Positions 31,971 to 45,700 are shown, counted from the stretch's first letter. The stretch is DNA of 64,000 bases from Actinostola sp. cb2023 (GCA_033675265.1 JAUJYZ010001178.1:1-64000); one strand, 5' to 3'. The notes: generated by a model from the letters alone, not told the origin. Numbers and translations: made by a program.

Positions 31971-34900
31971 CTAGAAATATGACAAAAGAACCGGTTAGAA
32001 CCTACACGTAGCGTAGAATAGAGTCGTTTTCGTCAGAGTAGGAAGCAGTTACGGTATACGGTTCGTGCCATGCGGTGACCGTGATAGTGTATGGTAGTTA
32101 TGGTAGGGTAGTGGAGGTCAATAGAGTCGTTTTCGTACGAGTGGGAAGTAGTTACGGTACGGTTCGTGCCGTGCGGTGACCGTGCCGTGTCCAAGCATTC
32201 TGATTGGTTGAGCAATCATTTCGCGCGCTGTGATTGGTTGAATAGATGTCTTTGATTCCGTACCGTGACTGTAACTATATTTGCCGTAGGTTTCCCACTC
32301 ATACGAAAACGACTCTATATAAGTATGACAACTGTTTTGCGCCGCCAGTCAGGTGCCGGGGAATGAAGAGGGGGAAGAAAAACGTATATGGAGGGCTCCC
32401 TCCTAATTTTCTAGTTCCTTCTCCTTTGACCTACCCCCTCTTCCCTGGCTGCCCAGGTTAGTCTACAAATGCAACAAATACGTATATACCTTTGCTTGCA
32501 ACCTGTCTTGCAGCGAAACAAACTCGGCACTTCCCCTTCCAGCTCGAGCGACTCCTTTTACTAGCGCAGTTGATGCCCCATCACCGATGCCAAATGTAAA
32601 ACACCTAATTAAGAACATAAATAAACAATCACCCTCTATTAATCGACCAACCTCTATTAATCGACCAACCTCTATTAATCGACCGACCTCTATTAATCGA
32701 CCGACATTGGCTTCCTGAGTTGGTGTTTGTTGCTCTCGCTACACCGTACTGATGAGTTCCAAAAGAACGAAACAGCTGTCTACGGTTGCCGATCCTGGCT
32801 CTCTCTTGCTCTATCATGTTGGTGTTGTGTTAAGCTTTTTATTTCTACGTAGTATCAGCCTTTCTTGAATTTCATGTTTGCCATATGTATAGCTGATTAG
32901 ATCTTTTACAGATCCTACGTATACCTACAGCATTTTCGTTCACGGTTCCCTCTTTCAAGTTTCTATTAATCGACCGACCTCTATTAATCGACCGACCTCT
33001 ATTAATCGACCGAATTCTATTAATCGACCGACTTCTATTAATCGACCGACCTCTATTAATCGACCGACCTCTATTAATCGATCGACCTCTATTAATCGAC
33101 CGACCTCTATTAATCGACCGAATTCTATTAATCGACCGACCTCTATTAATCGACCGACCTCTATTAATCGACCGACCTCTATTAATCGACCGACCTCTAT
33201 TAATCGACCGACCTCTATTAATCGATCGACATCTATTAATCGACCGACCTCTATTAATCGACCGACCTCTATTAATCGATCGACCTCTATTAATCGACCG
33301 AATTCTATTAATCGACCGACTTCTATTAATCGACCGACCTCTATTAATCGACCGACCTCTATTAATCGATCGACCTCTATTAATCGACCGACCTCTATTA
33401 ATCGACCGAATTCTATTAATCGACCGACCTCTATTAATCGACCGACCTCTATTAATCGACCGACCTCTATTAATCGACCGACCTCTATTAATCGACCGAC
33501 CTCTATTAATCGATCGACCTCTATTAATCGACCGACCTCTATTAATCGACCGACCTCTATTAATCGACCGACCTCTATTAATCGACCGACCTCTATTAAT
33601 CGACCAACCTCTATTAATCGACCAACCTCTATTAATCGACCGACCTCTATTAATCGACCAACCTCTATTAATCGACCAACCTCTATAATCGACCAACCGA
33701 CCGAACACGGACAGAAAGCACAGAAAAGGCCAGGATTTAAAGGTCGATCTATCTAGACCGAACTGGAGTGTTCCATTATTAAAATCGAATCAGCGGACCG
33801 GTCGACTGTCTGGTCAAAAGGATTATGTAATCCACGAGTTATAGGCCATTTCTTTTGGAACCGGAACAAGCTCAAGGGGGCCGCAGGGCATGTTTTCACG
33901 GAACCATCATTGTTATCTGTGCAAACACTAGACCTGAGCAGTACCGCGCACCGGTCGCGGTCAGACGTTATTTCTACTGGACCTATACTGGTTGTCGTAA
34001 GACATAGAAATCGTTGGATCAAGAATGCATTGTATTTACATGAAATATAAACTTTTGCTATAGACCTTATGCATAAATGGTAGAATCGTAAAATCTGATT
34101 TCCTTTGTTATTGGGAATATATTACAGCAATATCTGACCATCTCTTTGAAAAGAGGGTTTTCAATAACGAACATATCAAATTTTAGGGCTGTACTACGAA
34201 AACTTGAAAAGTCCCTAGATGCCTCGTTTCCATGTATTTTGCACCTTTCAAACGCTTACTACTTTAAGATGGTTTTATTTTTATTAATGCACTTTTGGGG
34301 TAATTACTAAACTGTGGATGATCTTTCAATCTATTATTTTACCTTTACTTAACTCGTTATTCTTTCAGTTTTTGCAAATTTATGCAAAGTACAGAAATCG
34401 AGTATTGCATAGGTCTGAGCTAGCTGCATACTCACCTCGCGCTAGTAGCATTTGTTCTCACAAGTTCAATAACTTGTTGAGTGTTACCAACTTCACCATC
34501 TGTCAACAGAAAAACCTGTCGAGGATAACCTTTGATCAGAGGCTGTGAAAACACATCTTGTAAAGGAGCAAGGATTTCAGTTCCTCCTAGATCAGCCTGC
34601 ATAGACTCGCCATGAGAACAAGCACGATTGAGACTTGAATCATTGTAACTTTCGCTTTTGGGAAACAACTTTTTAAACGAACTGCCAAAACCAATCACAT
34701 TGAAGTAACAGCCCTCTGGCAAACTCTTTAAAAATAGAAGCAGGGTTTCCCTTGCACTTTTAATCTTTGACCCACTCATGCTTCCACTTCGGTCAACCAC
34801 AAATATGAATTCACCTCGGTCAAGACTTGCAGAACTGTCCAACTCCGGGAAAAAGTTGAGCATGACTACTGGTTTCGAGAGAAACTCGTCTTTTATACCA

Positions 34901-35652
34901 TCTTTCAACTTGGTCACGCCATTCTCCACCAGAGCGTGAGGCTCAAAAGGTTTACTGCACAGAACATGCACTTGTACATCAGCATCGAACTTGAATTCCT
35001 CGCCAAGTCGAACTGTTGCTTGGCGATTGTCTTCTGGGTTGATGACAACTTTGAGTGGATTGCAAGGGGATGTGATCTCTTCGATTAGCGATGCACACTG
35101 CACCTCCAGCACAAAGTCGAACGAATACTTGGTGCTCACCGAAGCGATGGTAGGCAACGTAGTACTGACACTGGGCTTGGAGTCGCTCGGAGAATATCTC
35201 GGGTTAAGTACTGCAGGCAGCACAAACACTACTCTTCCTTCCTTCTCTACGCTCAGTGTTGTCACGAACGTCAACTCTACTGTAGCTGACTGTTTTGGTG
35301 GTAGGTTTCCAACATTGATCTGAAAGATGTCTGAGCTCTCGTCGCTTTCTTCCAGTAGAAATGCGCTGTGACCACTACTGATGGCATCGTCGTACGTATC
35401 TCGAGCTTCTTGCTTTTCTTGGATCTCTGCTACGATGGTCCGTCCGTCTATGGTGGCTTGAAAGCCGCACACGGCCGCTTCCTCATCGAGAGGGAACACA
35501 TAAATGGCTTCTATGGGGTTGTTCCCTTCATTGAAATATTCCATCGTTGCTACGACCTCAGCTGTGAAGCCGTGAAGTTTGGACTGAATTTGAATACTTC
35601 TGAGAGGGACATTTGAGCTGCTTGCTTTGTTTACTAAACCAAAAGGAGCCAT
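30858..35652 (-). CDS. VWA5A: VWA5A-like copy 5 (type B), intact
   Basis: Exons 35652-34436, 32604-32490 and 31970-30858 join in frame to 814 codons plus stop. VIT about residues 1-135; VWA about 281-445 with MIDAS D287, S289, S291, T358 and D385; then a Gly/Pro/Ser/Asp-rich linker and the C-terminal module. The start is the ATG of MAPFGLVNKASSS at 35652, the first in frame. Its N-terminal ~45 codons (VPLRSIQIQSKLHGFTAEVV) differ from the type A start, but from IEAIYVFP on the exon is almost identical to copies 2 and 3. A TATA-like ATATAAAGG lies about 100 bp upstream. It is divergent from the WD40 gene and is the best candidate for a functional member. VWA5A proteins are generally described as intracellular and of unclear function. 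Confidence 0.92.
32019..32318. mobile_element. MITE, GTCGTTTTCG family, nested or doubled copy
   Basis: The same site in intron 2 as the element in copy 3. Here a second start (ATAGAGTCGTTTTCGTACGA) occurs at about 32121 inside the first, giving two left ends and one right end (TTTCCCACTCATACGAAAAC GACTCTAT, ending 32318). Confidence 0.7.
32490..32604 (-). CDS. Copy 5 exon 2 (end of VWA domain)
   Basis: 115 bp; acceptor TTAG, donor GTATAT. The protein sequence matches copy 3 exon 2. Confidence 0.88.
32633..33690. repeat. 18-bp minisatellite with 288-bp higher-order period, intron 1 of copy 5
   Basis: Units of CCTCTATTAATCGACCGA fill 32633-32705 (4 units) and 32961-33690 (about 40 units), split by ~255 bp of unrelated sequence. 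Variant units recur at fixed distances: GAATTC at 33012, 33120, 33300 and 33408; GATCGAC at 33080 and 33368, and at 33224 and 33512. Each pair is 288 bp apart, that is 16 units. Confidence 0.93.
34436..35652 (-). CDS. Copy 5 exon 1 (VIT/VWA)
   Basis: 1217 bp, intact, donor GTGAGT. One codon longer than the type A start region. MIDAS FVVDRSGSMSGS; ADLGGTEILAPLQ; LTDGEVGN. Confidence 0.93.
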
Positions 35653-35749
35653 AGCTTTGTGGTTTGCCCTTGCCCAGGTGGACACAGCTTTGTGGTTTGC
35701 CTTGTTGTTGACCAGCTACGTATACTAGTGAACTCACGGACCGAGGAAG

Positions 35750-35758
35750 CCTTTATAT
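35750..35758 (-). promoter_or_regulatory. TATA-like box of copy 5
   Basis: ATATAAAGG on the - strand, 98 bp upstream of the ATG, a spacing that would give a 5' leader of about 65-70 nt. The leader contains GCAAACCACAAAGC twice. No transcript evidence is available. Confidence 0.45.
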
Positions 35759-36125
35759 TATCAGTGAAATACACGTAGACGAAGTACGTCACACATGGCA
35801 TGGCATGTCAAGTGTCCTCGACTGTGTTGACATTAAGATTTTCTTTAAATAAATAACGTTGTGTGTTGGACTTTTATTCTTGTCCACGTAAAGAATATAT
35901 GTCAACTGATCAACTGAAAATAAAAATTTTACCCAAACATTTTATATTTTGGTGATGTATTTTTTAAATAGTAAATCGGTACAAAACAATACAATACAAT
36001 ACAATAAACTATTTCCGGTAGAGGATATAACATATTAACCTCACAGTCTCACTAGCTAATTAAATTACAAAAAAGTACAATTACATTATATGTACAATAA
36101 AATAATATATTTTAAAACACACTTT

Positions 36126-36397
<272 letters not shown>

Positions 36398-36490
36398 GCA
36401 CGGGACGAACTTGTAAGTAACTCTAGTCGATGAATGAAAACAACCGTTTATCTACTTTAAAAATACAACATAGCAAAATGCAGCAATATA

Positions 36491-36597
36491 CAGTGGAATC
36501 CCGATTTTTCGAACCTCCAAGGGAGACCAATTAAAAATCACTTCGAAAAATCGGGAGGTTCGAAAAATCGAGGGTTCGAAAAATCGGGATTCCACTG
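36491..36597. mobile_element. 107-bp pogo/Tigger-like MITE
   Basis: Ends CAGTGGAATCCCGATTTTTC and its complement, flanked by TA on both sides (36489-36490, 36598-36599). Both arms repeat the motif TTCGAAAAATCGGG. TA target and CAGT..ACTG ends fit pogo-like elements; there is no coding capacity. Confidence 0.85.
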
Positions 36598-37014
36598 TAT
36601 TTCTATTTTTCCATTCGACGAATGAAATGAAAGAAAATGAAAGAACAGGATGAAAAGAGAGAAAAGTAAGAAATGCAGTAGGTTCCTGGTTGAGCCGAGA
36701 AAGGCTGGTACGATCGTGGAGCGGAAGTGGACATGCGCCCAATGGCGCGCTCTGAGGTGGTTTTTCAAAAGCAGTAAACGTGCAAATACGAGGTTTTCTC
36801 TTGCGGAGAGAAGAAATATGAAGGATTTCTAACTCAATTGTGCTTCGTACTAGAACTGTACTAAAGAAGGAAGGATTGTAGTCTTTCAAAGGAGCAAGGA
36901 AGTGTTTTTGATTCGACATAACTGCATAATGTGAGGCTGATTATTGATGAGTTATTGGAGGCAGTCTACTCGCTCTACTACTACTAGTAGTTCTAATGTG
37001 GCTCTCCTAACACG

Positions 37015-37122
37015 ATGAGTTCTCTCTTCGTTGGCAAAGGAGGCCGAGTCCCACCTCCAACTAGAAAACTTGTCATTCGTAAGGCCAACAGCCAGAAAGA
37101 CTTGCGTCCTATAAGTGAACGA
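37015..37122 (+). CDS. WD40 gene exon 1
   Basis: 36 codons from ATG ([15 protein letters not shown] to RPISER), donor GTAAGT, phase 0. A basic, proline-containing leader as in the vertebrate proteins, but not conserved in sequence; the start is inferred. Confidence 0.75.
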
Positions 37123-40100
37123 GTAAGTCGATATAATCGCCATTGCTGAGACGCCTTGATCCAGCGTTCTTTCACTCTGTTTTATGATCATTTGGTGCTT
37201 GTTTCTTTTAGCTGTCACTGGAGAAAGTTTTGGGGCTGACTTCTTCTTCTAATGCAGCTCTAGCATGTAATCCAGACAGTGGGATCGTTGCTTATCCTGC
37301 AGGGTAAGTTTGGGATTTTACTCGAGGCGGATCGTTGTCCGTCGAGACCATGTCGATTTCCTGGCCGCGTGTTTAATACTTTTGCTTCGATTATGGTTTC
37401 ATTTTACAGCAAGAACTATTTCCTTTTTAAAAATAGACTTTATATTTGCTGTTTCACTCAACGTCCTCTGGTATTTCACCCAGCATTTTATCTTCGGTTA
37501 ATAAAGTATTAAGAATGTCAAGTTCCACTTCTTTGCTAATCATTTTGTTCTTTGAGGGAACTAATTTGATCGTTCTTTGAGACATGGAAATTTGAAATCG
37601 TTTTGTATATTTGTGGTACACCGTACAGCATTTATATCATTCATATATATCACACATTTGGGAAAATATATCAATGTCTGTCCTCGCAATATTTGCCAGT
37701 CCGTATTTAGAATTAGAGATAAAAAAATCGATACTGTTAAATTGAAGTTTTGAAGACCAGACAGTTGCACAGACATGACCCGAAGAACACTAAACACACA
37801 TGAAGAACACGAACAGGTCGATCGTTCGGTTTCTTGATCATGAGCAGTTTTCTATCCAAAATGAATACAATAATTAATTATTCATCCTAGTTTGGGGACG
37901 ACAGAGAGGTGTATAAGATATGACATATACACTTGAGTCGTTTCGTCCATATATGCACCGTTTGTAGCATAATATTTTGATTGCGATTATATGCTCCTAG
38001 ACCCTTTAGATATATAGACAAGATTGTATAATTACCTGGGAGTTTTATAATTTCAGTCATTACAGAATCAAATCAATTGTTCATGTGTAAGTGACAATGA
38101 TTTGTCTTGTTTACATTTCGTCGTCAACTCAAATCCCTTCCTGAGTGGCCGGTAGACTACACACAATAATGTACATGTTGTATAAGCTTACTTTCAGTTT
38201 ATACATGGATCTCTTTCGAGTTTATAAACTGGTTTTAATTTCTACTTTGAAATTAATAATTCAGTTGTCATTTAGGCCCAATGTAATAACGCTATCTTTA
38301 TTAGCGTGCGTTGTTTGTTTCTTAATCTTCTCAAGCGTTGCTTTGACTCCAGGAATATTTCCTTTGCATTGTGCATTAAGCTTATTAAGTTTATTTGTTT
38401 ACCCATGGTTTAGATAAAGAAATGGCTAAATGCGATTATACATGTATATGGTGTTGAGCATTATATTCAGTTTTGAGGATGTAATTTAGCAGGTTCTTAT
38501 GATAGTTTACAAGTATCAAAATATACTTGTAAGTATCTATGTTCACAGCTAATTTGCATCATGTTTATCACTACAGATGTTGGATAACATTGTATAACAC
38601 AATGGGGTTTCTCGCTGCATAATTACAAGCAAAGTTTGTAAACAATGAGTCGTGATTTCACCTGATGGAGCAAGCCATACATGTAGTTCTGTTTCTCATA
38701 GTATATTTGCAGTACATTTACTTAAGGATAATGTCAGACAGGCATAATGTGTTCACTATACTGATGCATTCAGCTACATGTACATTCATTAATAACATAT
38801 ACTGAGCTATTGTCGTTGCTCGTGCACTGTATCTGCAGATAGTTTTAATGTTGTTTAGCCTGGTATTATAGACCTCGGGAGTTATTTTTAACCAATATGG
38901 CACGTACCATGTAATTTCATGTCTTCGTATTTGAACCCCATTAACTCAACTTTTTTCATTTCTCGTGCAAGTTTAAGTTTTGGATTTAGTTGTATTAGCC
39001 AGTATTTACATGCACATACCATAGATTTGTCTACAGATTAAATATAATTTTGATATTATAACTGTACTAGTTATTTCAGTATTATTGTAATACCCTTTTC
39101 TGTGTTGTAATACTGTTAATATTAAACTCTGACCATAATTGGAAAAACTTCCTTCAAATATTCCAAATGGTCTAGATATTTTTAATTACCAGCTAGATAT
39201 GATATTTATTTACATTATGAAAATGTTAATTGGTTTGTTTGGATTGTGACCCAAGTTGCATATCTTCCATGCTCTTCAAGGCTACCATGGTTTAACTCTT
39301 GGTAGAACATGAGGGTTATCAGTAGTTTATTTTATAACAGCAAATCAAAAGCTTTGAACATGCATGTACGTAATGACAACAATTTTGAAGAATTTTTAAA
39401 GTAATTTGTCACTGGGCTCGGTATTTTTTGCTGAGTCTTTTTACGCTTGACTAAGCCTTACGAACTACATTGCTAATTTTGAAGAAGTTGATGTCATATT
39501 GCACACAACAACAAATTGTATAGCGGCCATGAGAGGTACTGTACAAATGTAGCTACAGTGAGAGACTGAGGAATATAGTAGTTCCTGGCTTAATCTACTG
39601 ATCTGAGAACTCCGAGTAAACTAAGGAAATACTGCAATGCATAAACCACACACATACATGTATATGTTTATGTACACTCTTCTTTCTATAAATATTTCTA
39701 TAATAATATAGTATATAACTAATTGCATAATCGTTGTCGGGTTGAAAATCATGAAAGCTATGACCAAAAGGAATTCTGGGAAATTAAAACTCTCAAATAA
39801 CACTGTCAAATCATCGACCTTTTTATCCAGACTTGTAGGATCTTAGTTAAATAGCTCATATACCTTCAAAGCTACGAGAACATTGAATATATCTGAATGT
39901 AATGCGGCTCATGAACTGATTTCCCATCCATCCTTGCGGTCTCACCTTTTATGATTTATGATTTTCAACCCGACAACGATTATGCAATAATTAGCTACAT
40001 GTATATATATGTTATACATACATGTGCACTTTGATTTGTCAAGAGCCTTGCATGTGCAACTAGAGTACAGAAACACAGATGACATCACAAAAATAAAATG

Positions 40101-43100
40101 TAAAACAAATACACTTTGTAGGTGCATGCATCTGTACTGTAATAAATGCACAGAAGATGTCAAAATGTGGTGAGAACAACAGTCACACCACTTCACTTTG
40201 TCTGTTGGCATAGTTTTTTGTTCTCACCATACATGTATTTTGATCATGAAGTCATTTGTCCATCTATTAGAGTACGGAAGCACAGCAAACTGGAATATAT
40301 TTTGTAATTATAGGATACATGTCCGTGTAAGAGTCGAAGTAATGTTTCAAAGCCGAGAATGAGGACTAGACAGGGTTTACGGTCCAAGGCGAAGCCGAGG
40401 ACTGGAAACCCCGTCTAGTCTGAATTCGAGGTTTTGGAATGACTTCTCATACTCATTAATAATTATTATTAAAAAATTATTATTACATGCAATGGCCTAA
40501 AGGCAATAAATAAAGAGTTGCAAGATTTTAGCCCGGAAAAGCAAGAATTCCAGTCTGCATATTCTCTGCTCATGCGCAGAGTACTCGTATCCCACATGTG
40601 TTGGACTCTTGAGTAGCATGAAGTAGAGCCTGCTTTCAGATTGAATCTACTTCGGACAGAGTGGTATTGCCTCTACTCTGTCCAAGGTCCCGATGATTGT
40701 TATGTGAGGGATAAGAACTCAGGAAAGAGTACTTTGAAATCCATCATGAAATCCACCGGATTGGCTGGTTACCTCATGAATAAATAATGAGTTTGAGAAT
40801 TAATGTTCAATTTTAAAACTAACAAAAATGGGAAAAGTGAATGAAAGAACAAGAAAAGTGAATGAAAGAATGGAGAGAAATGAGGGTTTATCACGTAATT
40901 TCAAAACTCATAGGACAAAAAAATAATTATCATAACTGGAAAGAGCTCGTTGAAATTAGTAAAAATGTGAAGATTGGAAAAGATCGCTAAATTGTGAAGA
41001 TATGAATTTTCAAAAATCGAAATTTTGTATGAAAACCTTTGTTGGTAGGCAAGAGTTGCCTACCAGCGTAAATTTCCAAATTTATTCATGTAAAATTTCG
41101 ATTTTGAAAATTCATATCTTCGCAATTTGTGAAGCGATCTTTTCCAAACTTCACATTTTTACTAATTTCAACGAGCTCTTTCCAGCTATGATAATCATAT
41201 TTTGTCCTATGAGTTTCGAAATTACGTGATAAACCCTCATTATATTTTGTTGCAAGCCTGACTTGGGTTTGATATTATTATTACATTGATGTAGTGTTTG
41301 TGCTTTCAATACAGGTGTATAGTGGTTCTTTTCAATCCACGACGAAGCAAGCAAGAATTTATTCACAATGTTTCTAAGTAAGTCATTAACATAGCAGCCC
41401 CAGTAAACTCACAGCAGCCCCAGTAAACTCATAGCAGCCCCAGTAAACTCACAGCAGCCCCAGTAAACTCATAGCAGCCCCAGTAAACTCATAGTAGCCC
41501 CAGTAAACTCATAGCAGCCCCAGTAAACTCATAGCAGCCCCAGTAAACTCATAGCAGCCCCAGTAAACTCATAGCAGCCCCAGTAAACTCACAGCAGCCC
41601 CAGTAAACTCATAGCAGCCCCAGTAAACTCACAGCAGCCCCAGTAAACTCATAGCAGCCCCAGTAAACTCATAGCAGCCCCAGTAAACTCATAGCAGCCC
41701 CAGTAAACTCATAGCAGCCCCAGTAAACTCATAGCAGCCCCAGTAAACTCATAGCAGCCCCAGTAAACTCATAGCAGCCCCAGTAAACACATAGCAGCCC
41801 CAGTAAACTCATAGCAGCCCCAGTAAACTCATAGTAGCCCCAGTAAACTCACAGCAGCTCCAGTAAACTCATAGCAGCCCCAGTAAACTCATAGCAGCCC
41901 CAGTAAACTCATAGTAGCCCCAGTAAACTCACAGCAGCCCCAGTAAACTCATAGCAGCCCCAGTAAACACATAGCAGTCCCAGTAAACACATAGCAGCCC
42001 CAGTAAACTCATAGCAGCACCAGTAAACTCATAGCAGCCCCAGTAAACTCATAGCAGCCCCAGTAAACTCATAGTAGCCCCAGTAAACTCACAGCAGCCC
42101 CAGTAAACTCATAGCAGCCCCAGTAAACTCATAGCAGCCCCAGTAAACTCATAGCAGCCCCAGTAAACTCACAGCAGCCCTAGTAAACTAATAGCAGCCC
42201 CAGTAAACTCATAGCAGCCCCAGTAAACGCATAGCAGTCCCAGTAAACTCATAGCAGCCCCAGTAAACTCATAGCAGCCCCAGTAAACTCATAGTAGCCC
42301 CAGTAAACTCATAGTAGCCCCAGTAAACTCATAGCAGCCCCAGTAAACTCATAGCAGCCCCAGTAAACTCATAGCAGCCCCAGTAAACTCATAGCAGCCC
42401 CAGTAAACTCATAGTAGCCCCAGTAAACTCACAGCAGCCCCAGTAAACTCATAGCACCCATAGCAGCCCCAGTAAACTCATACTCATAGCAGCCCCAGTA
42501 AACTCACAGCAGCCCTAGTAAACTAATAGCAGCCCCAGTAAACTCATAGCAGCCCCAGTAAACTCATAGCAGCCCCAGTAAACTCATAGCAGCCCCAGTA
42601 AACTCATAGCAGCCCCAGTAAACTCATAGTAGCCCCAGTAAACTCATAGCAGCCCCATAGCAGCCCCAGTAAACTCATAGCAGCCCCAGTAAACACATAG
42701 CAGCCCCAGTAAACTCATAGCAGTAAACCAGCAGCCCCAGTAAACTCATAGCAGCCCCAGTAAACTCATAGCAGCCCCAGTAAACTCATAGCAGCCCCAG
42801 TAAACTCATAGTAGCCCCAGTAAACTCATAGCAGCCCCAGTAAACTCATAGCAGCCCCAGTAAACTCATAGCAGCCCCAGTAAACTCACAGCAGCCCTAG
42901 TAAACTCATAGCAGCCCCAGTAAACTCATAGCAGCCCCAGTAAACGCATAGCAGTCCCAGTAAACTCATAGCAGCCCCAGTAAACTCATAGCAGCCCCAG
43001 TAAACTCATAGCAGCCCCAGTAAACTCACAGCAGCCCCAGTAAACTCATAGCAGCCCCAGTAAACTCGTAGCACTCATAGCAGCCCCAGTAAACTCATAG

Positions 43101-45525
43101 CAGCCCCAGTAAACTCATAGCAGCCCCAGTAAACTCATAGTAGCAGCCCCAGTAAACTCACAGCAGCCCCAGTAAACTCATAGCAGCCCCATAGCAGCCC
43201 CAGTAAACTCATAGCAGCCCCAGTAAACTCATAGCAGCCCCAGTAAACTAATAGCAGCCCCAGTAAACTCATAGCAGCCCCAGTAAACTCATAGCAGCCC
43301 CAGTAAACTCATAGCAGCCCCAGTAAACTCATAGTAGCCCCAGTAAACTCACAGCAGCCCCAGTAAACTCATAGCAGCCCCATAGCAGCCCCAGTAAACT
43401 CATAGCAGCCCCAGTAAACTCACAGCAGCCCTAGTAAAAACTAATAGCAGCCCCAGTAAACTCATAGCAGCCCCAGTAAACTCATAGCAGCCCCATAAAC
43501 TCATTGCCCTAGTAAACTCATAGTAGCCCCAGTAAACTCATAGCAGCCCCAGTAAACGTAGCAGCCCCAGTAAACTCATAGCAGCCCCAGTAAACTCATA
43601 GTAGCCCCCAGTAAACTCATAGCAGCCCCAGTAAACTCATAGCAGCCCCAGTAAACGCATAGCAGTCCCAGTAAACTCATAGCAGCCCCAGTAAACTCAT
43701 AGCAGCCCCAGTAAACTCATAGCAGCCCCAGTAAACTCACAGCAGCCCCAGTAAACTCATAGCAGCCCCAGTAAACTCATAGCTCGTGATTACTTTGTTT
43801 CAGAAAAACTATCTCAGCCTTGTCATTTTCCAAAGATGGGAGGTACTTGGCTACTGGAGAGGTTAGTAACGTATGTGACTGACTGTACATGTAGTAGGAC
43901 GTCTACAATATTATTGATACTAGAGTTCTTGAGACATGGTTAGTAACGTATGTGACTGACTGTACATGTAGTAGGACGTCTACAATATTATTGATACTAG
44001 AGTTCTTGAGACATGGTTAGTAACGTATGTGACTGACTGTACATGTAGTAGGACGTCTACAATATTATTGATACTAGAGTTCTTGAGACATGGTTAGTAA
44101 CGTATGTGACTGACTGTACATGTAGTAGGACGTCTACAATATTATTGATACTAGAGTTCTTGAGACATGGTTGGGCAAACTGAAGTACCAACTACAGTGG
44201 AACCTCAATATAACGATACTCGATATATAACGATAATCCCGATATAACGATCACAATCTGGCAGCCCAAAAGTAAAATTTACCCTGATATAACGATAAAA
44301 TAAATCATTGCGCGATATGAAAAAGTTAGACTTAACACTTGAAAAGATATGCATTGCATAAAGACTGTAACGTGTCCGTTAACAGTTTGTTACGATAGGG
44401 ATTACATCGCCGGTACAGCTATAAGGCACAACGGGCACTACATGAAAAATCAATTATTAACGATACCCGATATAACGAAATTTTTAGGTCTTTTCCCGAA
44501 AAATCGTTATATCGGGAATTCGTTGTAACGATATCCCAATATAACGATCCAATTTGGTCAGTCCCTTGGCACATCGCCACATGCTCTATAACTGTACAGA
44601 GCACGAGCACGTTTTCTATTTCTTCATTATTATAATTACTCGGCGGGATGACTGTGGCACACCGAGTTAAAAAATGGGTTTTCTCTTTCTTATGGCCACA
44701 AATCATCAACTGGGTACCAAGGCGCATGCGCTCTGTGCCGCTGAGGAAACTGAAGGCTCATTGTTGAGTGAACGCTTATTGAGCATCTTGTTAGATCAAT
44801 ATCTCACTCATGGATTATAAATTAATTGTTAATCCACTTGTTGGTTCAACCCATGCCAAGCTATCGACAAATAATAATTTGAACTACATGCATGTACTAT
44901 CTAATATAGAGTGGTCACTTGCCATCAGTACGTGTGTGGAGCATGGAAGACACTAACCATCCACAAATCTCAGAGATGGCTAAAGGACACAAACATGGTG
45001 TTTCATGTGTGGTACGTTTAGTGTTGTAGTTATAGTAGCTCAGTAGAAAATATCAATACCATCACAGACAACGACACATGAAAATAATTTAGAATACAGT
45101 TGTACCATTATTGCTGATAAACATTAAATATAATAATTATAGATGATTTTAATAATACTGTTGTTAATGATGGTATATTATTGTCAGGCCTTTTCTCCAA
45201 ACCTGAAATACCTTGTTTCTGTTGGCTATTTACACGACATGCTGATCAATGTCTGGAACTGGAAGGTGAGTCCTACCACAAGACAGTGTATTTATTTACA
45301 GTATTTATTTATTTATTGAAGACAGTGTACATGTACATCATATGTGATCACTGTGATGCTGTAAATCATTGGTAATTAGTATACATGTAGTGTCACTACT
45401 AAAAACAGTTTTTAAACTCATAAGCTTCATGCTCGATCATTTTTACCTGAGACAAATTAGGATGCTTCTGTATCTGATGTACAGAACAGTTACAAATTTG
45501 TGTATCTTCCTCATGAATTACATCC

Positions 45526-45562
<37 letters not shown>

Positions 45563-45661
45563 TTAGTATTTTTTATTTATTATTATTATATTATTATTAT
45601 TATTATTATTATTATTATCCCCCCCCCCCCCTTTATTATTATTATTAATTTTTTATTTATA

Positions 45662-45700
<39 letters not shown>

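Larger units (their letters stand above)
37304..41314 (+). other. WD40 gene intron 2 (4 kb)
   Basis: AT-rich non-coding DNA with many TACATGTA motifs. It holds two inverted-repeat elements (39712-39997 and 40881-41239) and a partly palindromic stretch near 40330-40440. No additional exon is needed: exons 2 and 3 join directly in the family alignment. Confidence 0.7.

Noticed and set aside
32872..33708. 278-codon open frame of repeating SINRGR on the - strand
   Set aside because: It is the translation of an 18-bp non-coding minisatellite in an intron. The unit length is a multiple of three, so any frame free of stops stays open.
41392..43783. Possible CRISPR-like array
   Set aside because: Units are contiguous with no unique spacers, in a eukaryotic intron; it is a minisatellite.
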